A stretch of 20,758 nt of DNA from JBHHYN01 sp046757565 (lineage in GTDB: Bacteria > Pseudomonadota > Gammaproteobacteria > Eutrophobiales > Eutrophobiaceae), in assembly GCA_046757565.1 (NCBI GenBank), contig JBHHYN010000042.1, positions 1 to 20,758 on the forward strand, in the 5' to 3' direction. A program made the translations under genes and the position numbers. Of the stretch, positions 7,160 to 15,588 are shown piece after piece. Each line of letters begins with the position of its first letter. Within the stretch, counting starts at the first letter, position 1. The notes beneath the pieces were generated by a model. It was not told where the DNA came from. It saw nothing but the letters and a program-made list of their open reading frames with translations, and did not search any database.

Positions 7160-7672
7160 ATGCCAGAACTGTCCGTTTTACACTTTCCGGACCCCCGATT
7201 GCGAAAAAAAGCCATGCCTATCGAGGCCATTGATGACGGCATCAGGACACTGGCCGAAGAGATGCTGTCAACCATGTACCGGGAGGGAGGCATTGGACTT
7301 GCCGCCACGCAGGTCAATGTACAAAAACGTATTATCGTGATGGATCTCTCGGAGCAGAAAGATGATCCGGACGTGCTCATTAACCCTGAAATCATCTCTG
7401 CGCAAGGCATGGAAGCGATGCAGGAAGGCTGCCTCTCCGTACCCGGGGTATTTGAAACGATCGAACGGGCCGAGAAGGTTAACTACCGCTATCTGACCCT
7501 TGATGGCATGAGTGTAGAGCGGCTGGCAGAGGGGTTGTTGGCGGTTTGCATCCAGCACGAAATCGACCATTTGGATGGCAAGTTGTTTATCGATTACCTG
7601 TCACCGCTCAAGCGCCAGATGTTACAAAAAAAGATCCGCAAACAGGAAAAACAGCAGCAGCAGGTGTTGTGA
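7160..7672 (+). CDS. def: Peptide deformylase
   Basis: Removes the formyl group from the N-terminal methionine of nascent proteins at the ribosome exit. The 170-aa enzyme has all three metal-site motifs: GIGLAATQ (44-51), EGCLSVP (89-95, metal ligand C91) and HEIDH (133-137, two His ligands and the catalytic Glu). Its length matches E. coli Def, with a short basic, Gln-rich tail. The start ATG is supported by AGGAG 10 bases upstream and by family length. The TGA stop overlaps the GTG start of fmt, the enzyme that adds the formyl group, so the two opposing activities are translationally coupled. Confidence 0.97.
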   Translation: MPELSVLHFPDPRLRKKAMPIEAIDDGIRTLAEEMLSTMYREGGIGLAATQVNVQKRIIVMDLSEQKDDPDVLINPEIISAQGMEAMQEGCLSVPGVFETIERAEKVNYRYLTLDGMSVERLAEGLLAVCIQHEIDHLDGKLFIDYLSPLKRQMLQKKIRKQEKQQQQVL

Positions 7673-8610
7673 GCGGCACGGCGCTTCGTCTCGCGTTTGC
7701 CGGGACACCGGGTCTGGCGGCAACGATACTGCAAGCCCTCATCGAAGAGGGTTCCTATGAGGTTACCCTGGTGTACAGCCAGCCTGATCGACCGGCAGGA
7801 CGCGGCCGCAAAACCAGTATCAGCGCCGTCAAACAACTGGCGGAAGCCAATCGTATCCCGGTAAGGCAACCGGCGTCTGCAACAGACATCGATAAGACAG
7901 GCGAACTTATGGATACCGATCTCCTGATTGTCGTCGCTTACGGTTTACTTTTACCCGCAGAAATTCTCAACCGGCCGAAAATGGGCAGCATCAATGTGCA
8001 CTTCTCCCTGCTGCCGCGCTGGCGGGGTGCGGCACCAGTCCAGAGGGCAATCGAAGCCGGAGACAGAGAGACCGGCATTACGATTATGCGGATGGATGCA
8101 GGCTTCGATACGGGCGATATCCTGCTGCAACGAACCTGCCCCATCAGACACGACGACACGGCCGGTCTGTTACAGGAGCGGCTGGCGCCACTGGCGTCCC
8201 AATGCCTGCTTGAGGCGCTGCCGGATATCGTTGCAGAGACTATCAAACCCCGCAAACAGGACGAAAGTCAGGCAACCTATGCGCACAAAACCACAAAGGA
8301 CGAAGCGCTCATTAACTGGTCCAGACCGGCGATGGAGCTGGAGAGAATGGTAAGGGCCTTTAACCCGTTCCCGGTTGCCCATACTGAGCTGAATGGACAG
8401 AAAATGCGCATCTTGAAGGCGCAGGTATTGGAAGGTCCGCGCTGTGCATTACCACCAGGTAGCGTCGTCCCGGTCCCTCACAATGGCATGGCGGTTGTCA
8501 CCGGAGATCAATTGCTGGGAATTCTTACCTTACAGCTCCCCGGGAAAACACTCGTCCAGACACCGGATTTTCTGAATGGTCATCCTGATTTTATGCGCGA
8601 CCGCCAGTGA
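7669..8610 (+). CDS. fmt: Methionyl-tRNA formyltransferase
   Basis: Transfers formyl from 10-formyl-tetrahydrofolate to initiator Met-tRNA. The start is GTG at 7669, overlapping the def stop as GTGA. This gives 313 aa and a beginning MSGTALRLAFAGTP that aligns with the E. coli start. An ATG at 7546 in the same frame would add 41 residues, all inside def, with no family match. Motifs are FAGTP (10-14), the catalytic N109-V-H111, SLLPRWRGAAP (113-123, folate binding) and MDAGFDTGDIL (142-152, catalytic Asp). The C-terminal OB-like domain (about 205-313) binds tRNA. It is followed after 36 bases by rsmB. Confidence 0.96.
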   Translation: MSGTALRLAFAGTPGLAATILQALIEEGSYEVTLVYSQPDRPAGRGRKTSISAVKQLAEANRIPVRQPASATDIDKTGELMDTDLLIVVAYGLLLPAEILNRPKMGSINVHFSLLPRWRGAAPVQRAIEAGDRETGITIMRMDAGFDTGDILLQRTCPIRHDDTAGLLQERLAPLASQCLLEALPDIVAETIKPRKQDESQATYAHKTTKDEALINWSRPAMELERMVRAFNPFPVAHTELNGQKMRILKAQVLEGPRCALPPGSVVPVPHNGMAVVTGDQLLGILTLQLPGKTLVQTPDFLNGHPDFMRDRQ

Positions 8611-8646
8611 ATCCCTGTTTGCTCCGGATTCGGCCTAGCCCATCTC

Positions 8647-9945
8647 ATGGATGCTCGAGCCACTGCAGCCCGGATCCTGTCAACCCTGTTGCAAAACAGG
8701 CAGACCCTGGACCAGATCATGCCAGGGTCAACACAGCGTCTGGAACATCCCAAAGACCGCGCCTTTGTCCGGGAACTTTGTCACGGCGTCTTGCGCTGGT
8801 ATTTCCAGCTTGATTTCATTCTCGATAAACTCCTTACTAAACCCTTACGAAGCAGAGACTGCGATATCAGGGCAGTTCTGTTTTGCGGTCTGTATCAACT
8901 CGATCATCTGCGCATACCTGACCATGCAGCCGTTTCTGCCACAGTCGAGGCAGCGTCCAGCTTGAACAAGGAGTGGGCGAAACAACTTATCAATGCCGTC
9001 CTGCGCCGCTACCAACGTGAACGGGATCTCATCCAAAAGAGCGTACAGGCACACCCCAGCGCCTGCTATGCCCATCCCGATTGGTTGCTATCCATGTTAC
9101 AGCAGGATTGGCCCGGCCATTGGCGGATGATCATGCTGAACAACAACCAGCACCCCCCCATGCACCTGCGGGTAAACCGGCTGCTCACGGATCGCAACGC
9201 GTACCTGCTTGAATTAACGCAGGCGGGCCTGAGCGGCATTACTTCCGATATGGTTAACAGCGGGATCCGGTTGGCCTCCCCCGTAGACGTCGACACACTC
9301 CCCGGTTTCCGTGAAGGTCGTATATCGATACAGGACTTCGGCGCGCAATTAGCTGTAGCGTTGCTCGACGTCTGTCCCGGTCACAGGGTGCTGGATTGCT
9401 GTGCAGCTCCGGGAGGCAAGACGGCACAAATCTTTGAGACCGAACCTCGCATAGGCCAACTTATCGCCGTAGAATGCGACAAACGACGGGTTGAGTTACT
9501 GGAAGCGACCAGGGAACGGCTGCATATTGATGTTGAGATTATCCACGCCGATGTCCGGGAGACGGCTGACTGGTGGGACGGGTTGCAGTTCGATCGGATC
9601 CTGCTTGATGCACCCTGCAGTGCTACGGGGGTGATCCGCAGACACCCGGATATCAAGGTCTTGAAAGGGGCTGGGATGATCCCGGGAATGATCAACAAAC
9701 AATATGAGCTATTGGATGCCGTATGGCCCCTTCTGAAAAGCGGGGGCAAGCTTGTCTATGCCACCTGCTCATTATTATGCTGTGAGAATGACCGTCAGAT
9801 TGAAAAATTCACCACATCTCATGCAGATGCACGGGTTAAAAGATTTGATGCCGGCTGGGGGATCGCAACAAACTGTGGACACCAGACCCTGCCTGGTTAT
9901 GATGAAACGGATGGGTTCTACTATGCAGTTATGGAAAGAGCCTGA
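8647..9945 (+). CDS. rsmB: 16S rRNA (cytosine-967-C5)-methyltransferase RsmB
   Basis: The 432-aa protein has an N-terminal NusB-like RNA-binding domain (about 1-140) and a C-terminal Rossmann methyltransferase domain. The SAM site is VLDCCAAPGGKTA (248-260). The two cysteines of the m5C mechanism are C324 in DAPCSATG and C374 in YATCSLLCCEN, the latter releasing the enzyme after methylation. The second motif has CCEN where PEEN is common. The start ATG 8647 is the only reasonable one: the frame reaches a stop 13 codons upstream without another ATG, GTG or TTG. It belongs to the def-fmt-rsmB run and ends 6 bases before the next gene. Confidence 0.96.
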   Translation: MDARATAARILSTLLQNRQTLDQIMPGSTQRLEHPKDRAFVRELCHGVLRWYFQLDFILDKLLTKPLRSRDCDIRAVLFCGLYQLDHLRIPDHAAVSATVEAASSLNKEWAKQLINAVLRRYQRERDLIQKSVQAHPSACYAHPDWLLSMLQQDWPGHWRMIMLNNNQHPPMHLRVNRLLTDRNAYLLELTQAGLSGITSDMVNSGIRLASPVDVDTLPGFREGRISIQDFGAQLAVALLDVCPGHRVLDCCAAPGGKTAQIFETEPRIGQLIAVECDKRRVELLEATRERLHIDVEIIHADVRETADWWDGLQFDRILLDAPCSATGVIRRHPDIKVLKGAGMIPGMINKQYELLDAVWPLLKSGGKLVYATCSLLCCENDRQIEKFTTSHADARVKRFDAGWGIATNCGHQTLPGYDETDGFYYAVMERA

Positions 9946-9951
9946 CCCGGG

Positions 9952-10506
9952 ATGAATGCTTCAACAAACAGCATCATTGCCTTCATGCTGGCACTCCTTT
10001 TGCCTGTGCTTGCGCAGGCCCAGGGAATGCGGGTAGAGCATGCAGCAAGTAAACTCGTGAATGGGGCTTACCAGGTCGATGCCAGAATCGGGTTTGGATT
10101 CGATGATGAAGTACTCAATGCCCTGGAGCACGGCGTTGCCCTGACCATAGATGTTATAATTCGGATCAGCCAGGAGCGTGACTGGTTATGGGACCGGACT
10201 ATTAGCGAAGATATTATGAAGTTCAAGTTGGAACATCATCCTCTCAGTAATCACTATCTGGTAACCAATCTGGATAACGGTGACCGGCATCAGCTTCAAT
10301 CACAGCAACAGGCAATAATGATGCTTGGCACGATTACTAAACATCATCTCATTAATCAGGACATGCTCAATCCCGGCGCACACTACGTTGGTCTTATCAA
10401 GGCCAAGCTTGATATCAGTACCTTACCGCCACCATTGCGCCCGGTAGCCTATATATCCAAACAATGGCGACTTGAAAGTCCATGGTATAAATGGGTGATC
10501 CGATAA
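9952..10506 (+). CDS. DUF4390 secreted protein
   Basis: A 184-aa protein with a clear signal peptide (hydrophobic IIAFMLALLLPVLA, cleavage likely after LAQA, residue about 23). The mature part of about 160 residues resembles DUF4390 proteins known from the same place beside ntrY. It is rich in beta-type segments, contains WLWDRTI (57-63) and ends in a WRLESPWYKWVIR motif. No catalytic motif is seen and the function is unknown. It begins 6 bases after rsmB and ends 3 bases before the kinase gene. Because it is exported and co-encoded with a kinase that has a large extracytoplasmic domain, it may act in signal input. That is inference from position only. Confidence 0.8.
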   Translation: MNASTNSIIAFMLALLLPVLAQAQGMRVEHAASKLVNGAYQVDARIGFGFDDEVLNALEHGVALTIDVIIRISQERDWLWDRTISEDIMKFKLEHHPLSNHYLVTNLDNGDRHQLQSQQQAIMMLGTITKHHLINQDMLNPGAHYVGLIKAKLDISTLPPPLRPVAYISKQWRLESPWYKWVIR

Positions 10507-10509
10507 GCC

Positions 10510-12720
10510 ATGAAACATAGCGGACGAATCATGTTGGTGGCAGGGATTGTCCTGTTTTTTTTCATGTTGACATCACTGTTGATGATGAGTGATGCCCTGC
10601 AGAATTCGAACCGGTTTGGCCAACTCTATTCTCCCCTGCTGGTATTCAACGCGGTTGGCCTGATTATACTCGTCATTCTGATTGCCCTGAACCTGAGGCG
10701 ATTGATAGACCAGTTACACCGCAAGATAGCCGGTGCAAAAATGACAATAAGGATGGTAACGATTTTTTCGATCCTGTCTATAACGCCCGTTTTAATCCTT
10801 TATTACTTCTCGTTGGACTTCCTGCATCGAGGTATAGACAGTTGGTTTGATCTCCGCGTTGAACAGGCGCTTGACGATTCTCTGGAACTGAGCCGGCTCG
10901 CTTTTGATCTGCGTATGAAAGAACTGAGCAGACAGACCAAGCAAATAGCGAAAGAGTTGTCAGGGATCAACGATGCCGCGATTCCATTCGAAATAGATAG
11001 CTACCGGGACAGGAGCGGGGCGGAGGAGTTGACCCTGATGACACGGCAAGGGGCCATTATTACATCCAGCGCCAGTGACACGACCAGTCTCGTTCCCGAC
11101 CGTCCGGATGAAGCCATCCTGCTCCAGGTGCAGCAGGGCAGCAATTATATCGGGCTGGACAGCAGTACGGACAAAGGCCTGTCGATCAGGGTGGTTGTGA
11201 ATATGCCCAAACCGGGCGTAGAGAACAATGTCAGAATTCTGCAGGCCCTGTTTCCAATTCCGGAACGCATGAATGCTCTCGCCGATAGTGTCCAGACCGC
11301 ATTCGTAAAGTATAAAGAACTCTCCTATCTACGTGAGCAACTGAAACTCAGCTTCATATTGATCCTGACACTGGTATTGCTGTTTACCATATTTTCCGTC
11401 GTGTGGGCGGCATTTTACTCGGCCGGACGTCTCGCAGCGCCAATTCGGGACCTGGCTAAAGGAACACAGTCCGTTGCAGAAGGTGATTACAATACCCAAT
11501 TAACCGTACCCAGCCATGATGAACTCGGCTTTCTGGTGGCTTCATTTAATGAAATGACACGTCGAATAGGTAAAGCCAGAGATGAGGTCCACCAAAGTCA
11601 GCAGGAAGCAGAAGCACAACGTACCTATCTGGAGGCGGTTTTGGGACGTTTGTCTTCCGGCGTCCTGGTGCTGGATCAGCAGAAAAAATTACGTACGGCC
11701 AATATCAGCAGTGGCCAGATCCTGGGCGTCGAAATCCGTTCCCTGCTGGCAAAAACACTGACTGAGTTGCGGCTGAAATTTCCCTATCTCGAACAGTTTC
11801 TGCAAACTATCGATTCACACCTTCAGCGAACGGCGAGCGAATGGCGTGAACAGGTTACCCTGTTTGGCGCCAGTGGCCGCCAGATCCTGATGTGCAGCGG
11901 CACATCACTACCCTTGTCCGGCGAAAAAGACTCCGTACATGTAGTCGTGTTCGATGATATTACCGCCCTCGTCCAGGGCCAGCGTGACGCTGCCTGGAGT
12001 GAGATGGCGAGGCGTTTGGCGCATGAAATCAAGAATCCCCTCACGCCTATACAGCTCGCAGCCGAACGCCTGCGGCACAAATATCTGGCAACACTGGCGC
12101 CCGCCCAGGCCGAGACCCTGGAGCGGTTGACGAACACCATTATCAAGCAGGTAGAGACTATGAAAGACATGGTCAATACATTCACTGAGTATGCACGAAC
12201 TCCTGTGATGTCTACTGAATATGTAGATATTAACCTGTTAATACAGGAAGTCGTTGATTTATACAGCAACCTGGACCCGAATGCCGATATACATGTGCAT
12301 CTGGCGCCGGACCTGCCCTGTGTCAAGGCCGACCCGGGGCGTCTTCGCCAGGTATTCAATAACCTGTTTAATAATGCCTTTGACGCCAGTAGCAAACAGG
12401 ATCAAACTATCCTAAATATTAACACACAGCACATCTGTGAAACCGGTGTTGACCTCGTCGAGGTTCGAATCACTGATTTCGGAACCGGACTCAGGGAGGA
12501 GATAAAGACCAGCCTGTTCGAACCGTATGTCACGACAAAAAGAAAAGGTACCGGACTCGGATTGGCTATAGTAAAAAAGATTATTGATGAACACGGTGGG
12601 CTGGTCATGCTTGAGAACAATCCCGATGGGCCCGGTACTTGTGCCATAATCCGCTTACCTGCAGTGATGGAGAATACGGATAACATACAAACAGCGGTTG
12701 AAAAAGGCGTCGTACAATGA
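10510..12720 (+). CDS. ntrY: NtrY-like membrane sensor histidine kinase
   Basis: A 736-aa kinase. The layout is TM1 about 7-27, TM2 41-63, TM3 83-102, then an extracytoplasmic sensor domain of about 175 residues and TM4 about 281-303. HAMP follows at about 304-357, PAS at about 370-480, then HisKA with phosphoacceptor H505 in RLAHEIKNPLTP. The ATP-binding domain has an N box NNLFNNAFDA (618-627), DFGTG (near 655) and GTGLGLAIVKK (680-690). The three N-terminal TMs before the sensor loop are typical of NtrY. All catalytic residues are present. The gene starts 3 bases after DUF4390, and its TGA overlaps the ATG of the regulator gene (ATGA), so kinase and regulator are coupled. The signal is unknown. 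NtrY/NtrX pairs are linked elsewhere to nitrogen, redox or envelope control. Confidence 0.9.
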   Translation: MKHSGRIMLVAGIVLFFFMLTSLLMMSDALQNSNRFGQLYSPLLVFNAVGLIILVILIALNLRRLIDQLHRKIAGAKMTIRMVTIFSILSITPVLILYYFSLDFLHRGIDSWFDLRVEQALDDSLELSRLAFDLRMKELSRQTKQIAKELSGINDAAIPFEIDSYRDRSGAEELTLMTRQGAIITSSASDTTSLVPDRPDEAILLQVQQGSNYIGLDSSTDKGLSIRVVVNMPKPGVENNVRILQALFPIPERMNALADSVQTAFVKYKELSYLREQLKLSFILILTLVLLFTIFSVVWAAFYSAGRLAAPIRDLAKGTQSVAEGDYNTQLTVPSHDELGFLVASFNEMTRRIGKARDEVHQSQQEAEAQRTYLEAVLGRLSSGVLVLDQQKKLRTANISSGQILGVEIRSLLAKTLTELRLKFPYLEQFLQTIDSHLQRTASEWREQVTLFGASGRQILMCSGTSLPLSGEKDSVHVVVFDDITALVQGQRDAAWSEMARRLAHEIKNPLTPIQLAAERLRHKYLATLAPAQAETLERLTNTIIKQVETMKDMVNTFTEYARTPVMSTEYVDINLLIQEVVDLYSNLDPNADIHVHLAPDLPCVKADPGRLRQVFNNLFNNAFDASSKQDQTILNINTQHICETGVDLVEVRITDFGTGLREEIKTSLFEPYVTTKRKGTGLGLAIVKKIIDEHGGLVMLENNPDGPGTCAIIRLPAVMENTDNIQTAVEKGVVQ

Positions 12721-14075
12721 CAGCTAATATTCTGGTTGTAGATGATGAACCTGATATATGTGCGCTGGTAAAAGAGATACTTGAAGACGAGGGCTTCGAG
12801 GTAAGTATTGCGGAAAATAGTGCGCAAGCCCGTTCATTCAAACAGGAAGGCAAACCGGATCTGGTTCTGCTGGACATCTGGATGCCGGATATCGACGGTA
12901 TCAGTTTATTAAAGGAGTGGAGCGAATCAGGAAAAACCGATGCGCCGGTGATCATGATGTCAGGACATGGTACGGTTGAAACCGCTGTGGAAGCAACCAG
13001 GCTCGGTGCCTATGATTTTCTGGAAAAACCCCTTTCCCTGGCCAAGCTTGTTCTCACGGTCAAACATGCACTGGAAACCGTAACCCTGCAGAAGGAGAAC
13101 CTGAAATTACGGCAATACAGCCAGCATACCTCTGAAATCATAGGCAAAAGCGAACCTATAACCAAACTAAAGGAACAGATCCAACGGATTGCCAATCACA
13201 ACACTCCCGTCCTGATCATTGGCGAATACGGCACCGATAAAGAGTCCATCGCCCGTTATCTGCATGCACAGAGCAGGCGCAAGGAAGGACCGTTTATCGC
13301 AATCGGTGTGTCAGCCTTGTCGTCGGATGGGCCGTCCGTTGAATTGTTTGGCAGGGAATCCGGCGGCCAGATCCATACCGGCTACCTGGAGAAGGCGGCG
13401 GGCGGCACACTGTTTCTGAAGGACGTGGCGGACATGGGCCTCGCCGCCCAGGCCAGATTACAAAACGCCCTTGATAAGCAATGCTTCACCAGAATCGGCA
13501 GTATGGATCCCATCGACCTGGATGTAAGAATTGTTGCCGCCACCCGCAATCCGCTGGACAACAATATTAAAGAGGGCACCTTCCGCAATGATCTCTATTT
13601 CCAGCTAAGCGTTGTTCCGATCAGGGTGCCACCGGTTCGGGACCACTATGAAGACATACCCGAATTGCTCGAGTATTACGTCAATTATTTCGTGGAACGG
13701 GAAGGGCTGCCCTATCGGCATGTCTCCACGGCGGCCCAAAACCGGTTAAGACGCTACAGCTGGCCGGGCAATATCCGGGAGTTGAAAAATCTGGTGCAAC
13801 GTCTGTTGATTCTTGGTAATGAGGAGTCCATTGGTCTGGGCGAAGTAGAGACTGCATTGGGAGAACAACCAAGCAGCAACAGCCCCGATAACCTGCTTAA
13901 TTTTGACCTGCCCCTTCGGGATGCCAGGGAAAAATATGAACGGGCCTACCTGGAGTATCAACTAAAACAACATGACGGCAGTGTCAGCAAGATTGCGAAA
14001 AAAGTGGGAATGGAGCGAACCCACTTGTATAGAAAGCTGAAATCCCTGAACATCAGCCTGAAAAGTGATCAATAA
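12717..14075 (+). CDS. ntrX: NtrX-like response regulator with degenerate AAA+ domain
   Basis: A 452-aa protein. The receiver domain (about 1-120) has the acidic pair D9-D10, phosphoacceptor D53 in LLDIWMPDIDG, the MSGHGT switch and the EKP lysine. The central AAA+ domain runs about 137-375. A Fis-type helix-turn-helix (about 412-447, SVSKIAKKVGMERTHLYRKL) closes the protein. The AAA+ part is altered. Walker A reads GEYGTDKES (169-177), with D174 where Gly is expected. Walker B reads GTLFLKDV (230-237), with K235 in place of Asp. The stretch after ELFG (209-212) is shortened and has no GAFTGA. FRNDLYFQL has Q296 where the second Arg is usual. It probably cannot drive sigma54 open-complex formation. 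It more likely works as a phosphorylation-controlled DNA-binding protein. It is coupled to ntrY by a 4-bp overlap. Confidence 0.88.
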   Translation: MTANILVVDDEPDICALVKEILEDEGFEVSIAENSAQARSFKQEGKPDLVLLDIWMPDIDGISLLKEWSESGKTDAPVIMMSGHGTVETAVEATRLGAYDFLEKPLSLAKLVLTVKHALETVTLQKENLKLRQYSQHTSEIIGKSEPITKLKEQIQRIANHNTPVLIIGEYGTDKESIARYLHAQSRRKEGPFIAIGVSALSSDGPSVELFGRESGGQIHTGYLEKAAGGTLFLKDVADMGLAAQARLQNALDKQCFTRIGSMDPIDLDVRIVAATRNPLDNNIKEGTFRNDLYFQLSVVPIRVPPVRDHYEDIPELLEYYVNYFVEREGLPYRHVSTAAQNRLRRYSWPGNIRELKNLVQRLLILGNEESIGLGEVETALGEQPSSNSPDNLLNFDLPLRDAREKYERAYLEYQLKQHDGSVSKIAKKVGMERTHLYRKLKSLNISLKSDQ

Positions 14076-14183
14076 GAATATTAAATACAGATCATCTGCC
14101 CCCGACACCGGCAAGAGATTGTTCACGATGGCAGTTATTCATCCTGTCACTCAAATCATATTTCCGCCCAAACGCTGTATTTC

Positions 14184-15557
14184 ATGAAAATAATCATTCT
14201 AGGCGCCGGTCAGGTCGGCTCATCCGTAGCGGCAAATCTGGTCAGTGAAGCCAACGATATTACCGTAATCGATAGCGATCCCAGGATTCTACAGTCCCTG
14301 AGCGAAAAACATGATTTGCAGACTATTCATGGCGTTGCCTCCCACCCTTCAATCCTGGCAAGGGCCGGGGCGAACGATGCAGACATGATCATCGCCGTCA
14401 CCAACAGCGATGAAACCAACATGATTGCCTGCCAGGTGGCCTACACCCTGTTTCACACCCCCACCAAGATAGCGCGGGTACGGAACATAGACTATCTGAA
14501 ACATTCCGTTTTGTTCGCCCAGGAAGCCCTTCCAATTGATGTCCTCATCAGTCCTGAACAGCTCGTCACCGAATATATTGAACGGCTGATCAGTTTTCCC
14601 GGTGCGTTACAGGTACTGGATTTTGCCGATGGCAAGGCGCAGATGGCCGCCTTCAAGGTTTCTCCTGGGAGCTTACTCATTGATCAGAAGATCTCCGGCC
14701 TCGGTGCCCGGCTACCAGCCGTCGAGTTCCGTATCGTATCTATATTCAGGGGGGGGCAGGTCATCATCCCTGATGGCGGAACAGTGATCGAGGAAGGGGA
14801 TGAAGTCTTTATTATCGGTTCACCCAAACATATCAGAACGCTATTAAAATCCATTCGCCATACGGGTAAATCCGCCAAACGGGTAATGATCGCAGGTGGC
14901 GGCAACATAGGTAAGCGGCTGGCAAAAGCGTTGGAAAATAATTACCAGGTCAAACTTATCGAATTCGGTATGAAACAGGCGCACACGGCGTCGGAAGAGT
15001 TAAACCACACTATTGTTCTGCAAGGCGATGCGGCAGACGAGGAACTGCTCATTGAAGAAAATATCGATGATGTGGATGTTTTCTGCGCACTGACAAACGC
15101 CGATGAGGCGAATATTATTTCCTGCATGCTTGCTAAACGGCTTGGCGCACACAAGGTCATGGCTTTAATCAACCGCGCCGCTTATGTCGATCTGGTGCAA
15201 AGCGACGTTATCGATATCGCTATCTCGCCACAGCAGGCAACTATAGGCAGCCTGTTGGCACATATAAGACGGGGGGATGTTGTCGTTGTCCATTCCCTGC
15301 GTAGAGGTGCGGCAGAGGCGATTGAAGCCGTAGCCCATGGCGATCAGCATTCATCGAAAGTGGTCGGCCGTGCAATCGAAGAGATATTTCTGCCCCAGGA
15401 TACCAGCATTGGCGCCATTGTTCGTGATGATCGCGTGTTGATTGCGCATCACGATACCGTTATTCAGGCCGATGATCATGTCATCCTGCTGGTCGCCGAG
15501 AAAAAACATGTGCCCAAGGTAGAACAGCTGTTTCAGGTAAGCGTTACATTTCTCTGA
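14184..15557 (+). CDS. trkA: Trk potassium transporter NAD-binding subunit TrkA
   Basis: Cytoplasmic gating subunit of the TrkH/TrkA potassium uptake system. The 457-aa protein has the duplicated layout: RCK_N with GAGQVG (7-12) and the acidic D30 at the end of strand 2, an RCK_C domain (about 140-225), then a second RCK_N with AGGGNIG (about 235-241) and a second RCK_C. These bind NAD(H) and adenine nucleotides. The start ATG 14184 begins with the expected MKIIILGAGQVG. It has no evident Shine-Dalgarno and lies 108 bases after ntrX. In that gap I see no hairpin terminator and no convincing promoter. It is 31 bases ahead of trkH, so both subunits are made from one message. Confidence 0.97.
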   Translation: MKIIILGAGQVGSSVAANLVSEANDITVIDSDPRILQSLSEKHDLQTIHGVASHPSILARAGANDADMIIAVTNSDETNMIACQVAYTLFHTPTKIARVRNIDYLKHSVLFAQEALPIDVLISPEQLVTEYIERLISFPGALQVLDFADGKAQMAAFKVSPGSLLIDQKISGLGARLPAVEFRIVSIFRGGQVIIPDGGTVIEEGDEVFIIGSPKHIRTLLKSIRHTGKSAKRVMIAGGGNIGKRLAKALENNYQVKLIEFGMKQAHTASEELNHTIVLQGDAADEELLIEENIDDVDVFCALTNADEANIISCMLAKRLGAHKVMALINRAAYVDLVQSDVIDIAISPQQATIGSLLAHIRRGDVVVVHSLRRGAAEAIEAVAHGDQHSSKVVGRAIEEIFLPQDTSIGAIVRDDRVLIAHHDTVIQADDHVILLVAEKKHVPKVEQLFQVSVTFL

Positions 15558-15588
15558 TTCCCTTATACTCGAATTTTTTTAACTGATT

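Noticed and set aside
7546..7668. Longer fmt reading frame starting at ATG 7546
   Set aside because: These 41 codons lie entirely inside def in another frame. The GTG at 7669 gives the family length and aligns with the known start.
11823..12395. 190-aa ORF antisense to the NtrY-like kinase
   Set aside because: It lies over an intact conserved kinase, has low-complexity Ser/Arg-rich composition and no recognisable domain: a shadow frame.
14076..14183. Sigma54 promoter or NtrX operator ahead of trkA
   Set aside because: I found neither a TGGCA-N-TGC spacing nor a clear palindrome in this gap.
15558..15588. Separate trkH promoter
   Set aside because: TATACT (15564-15569) is present, but the nearest -35-like TTACAT is only 14 bases away. 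Read-through from trkA is simpler.
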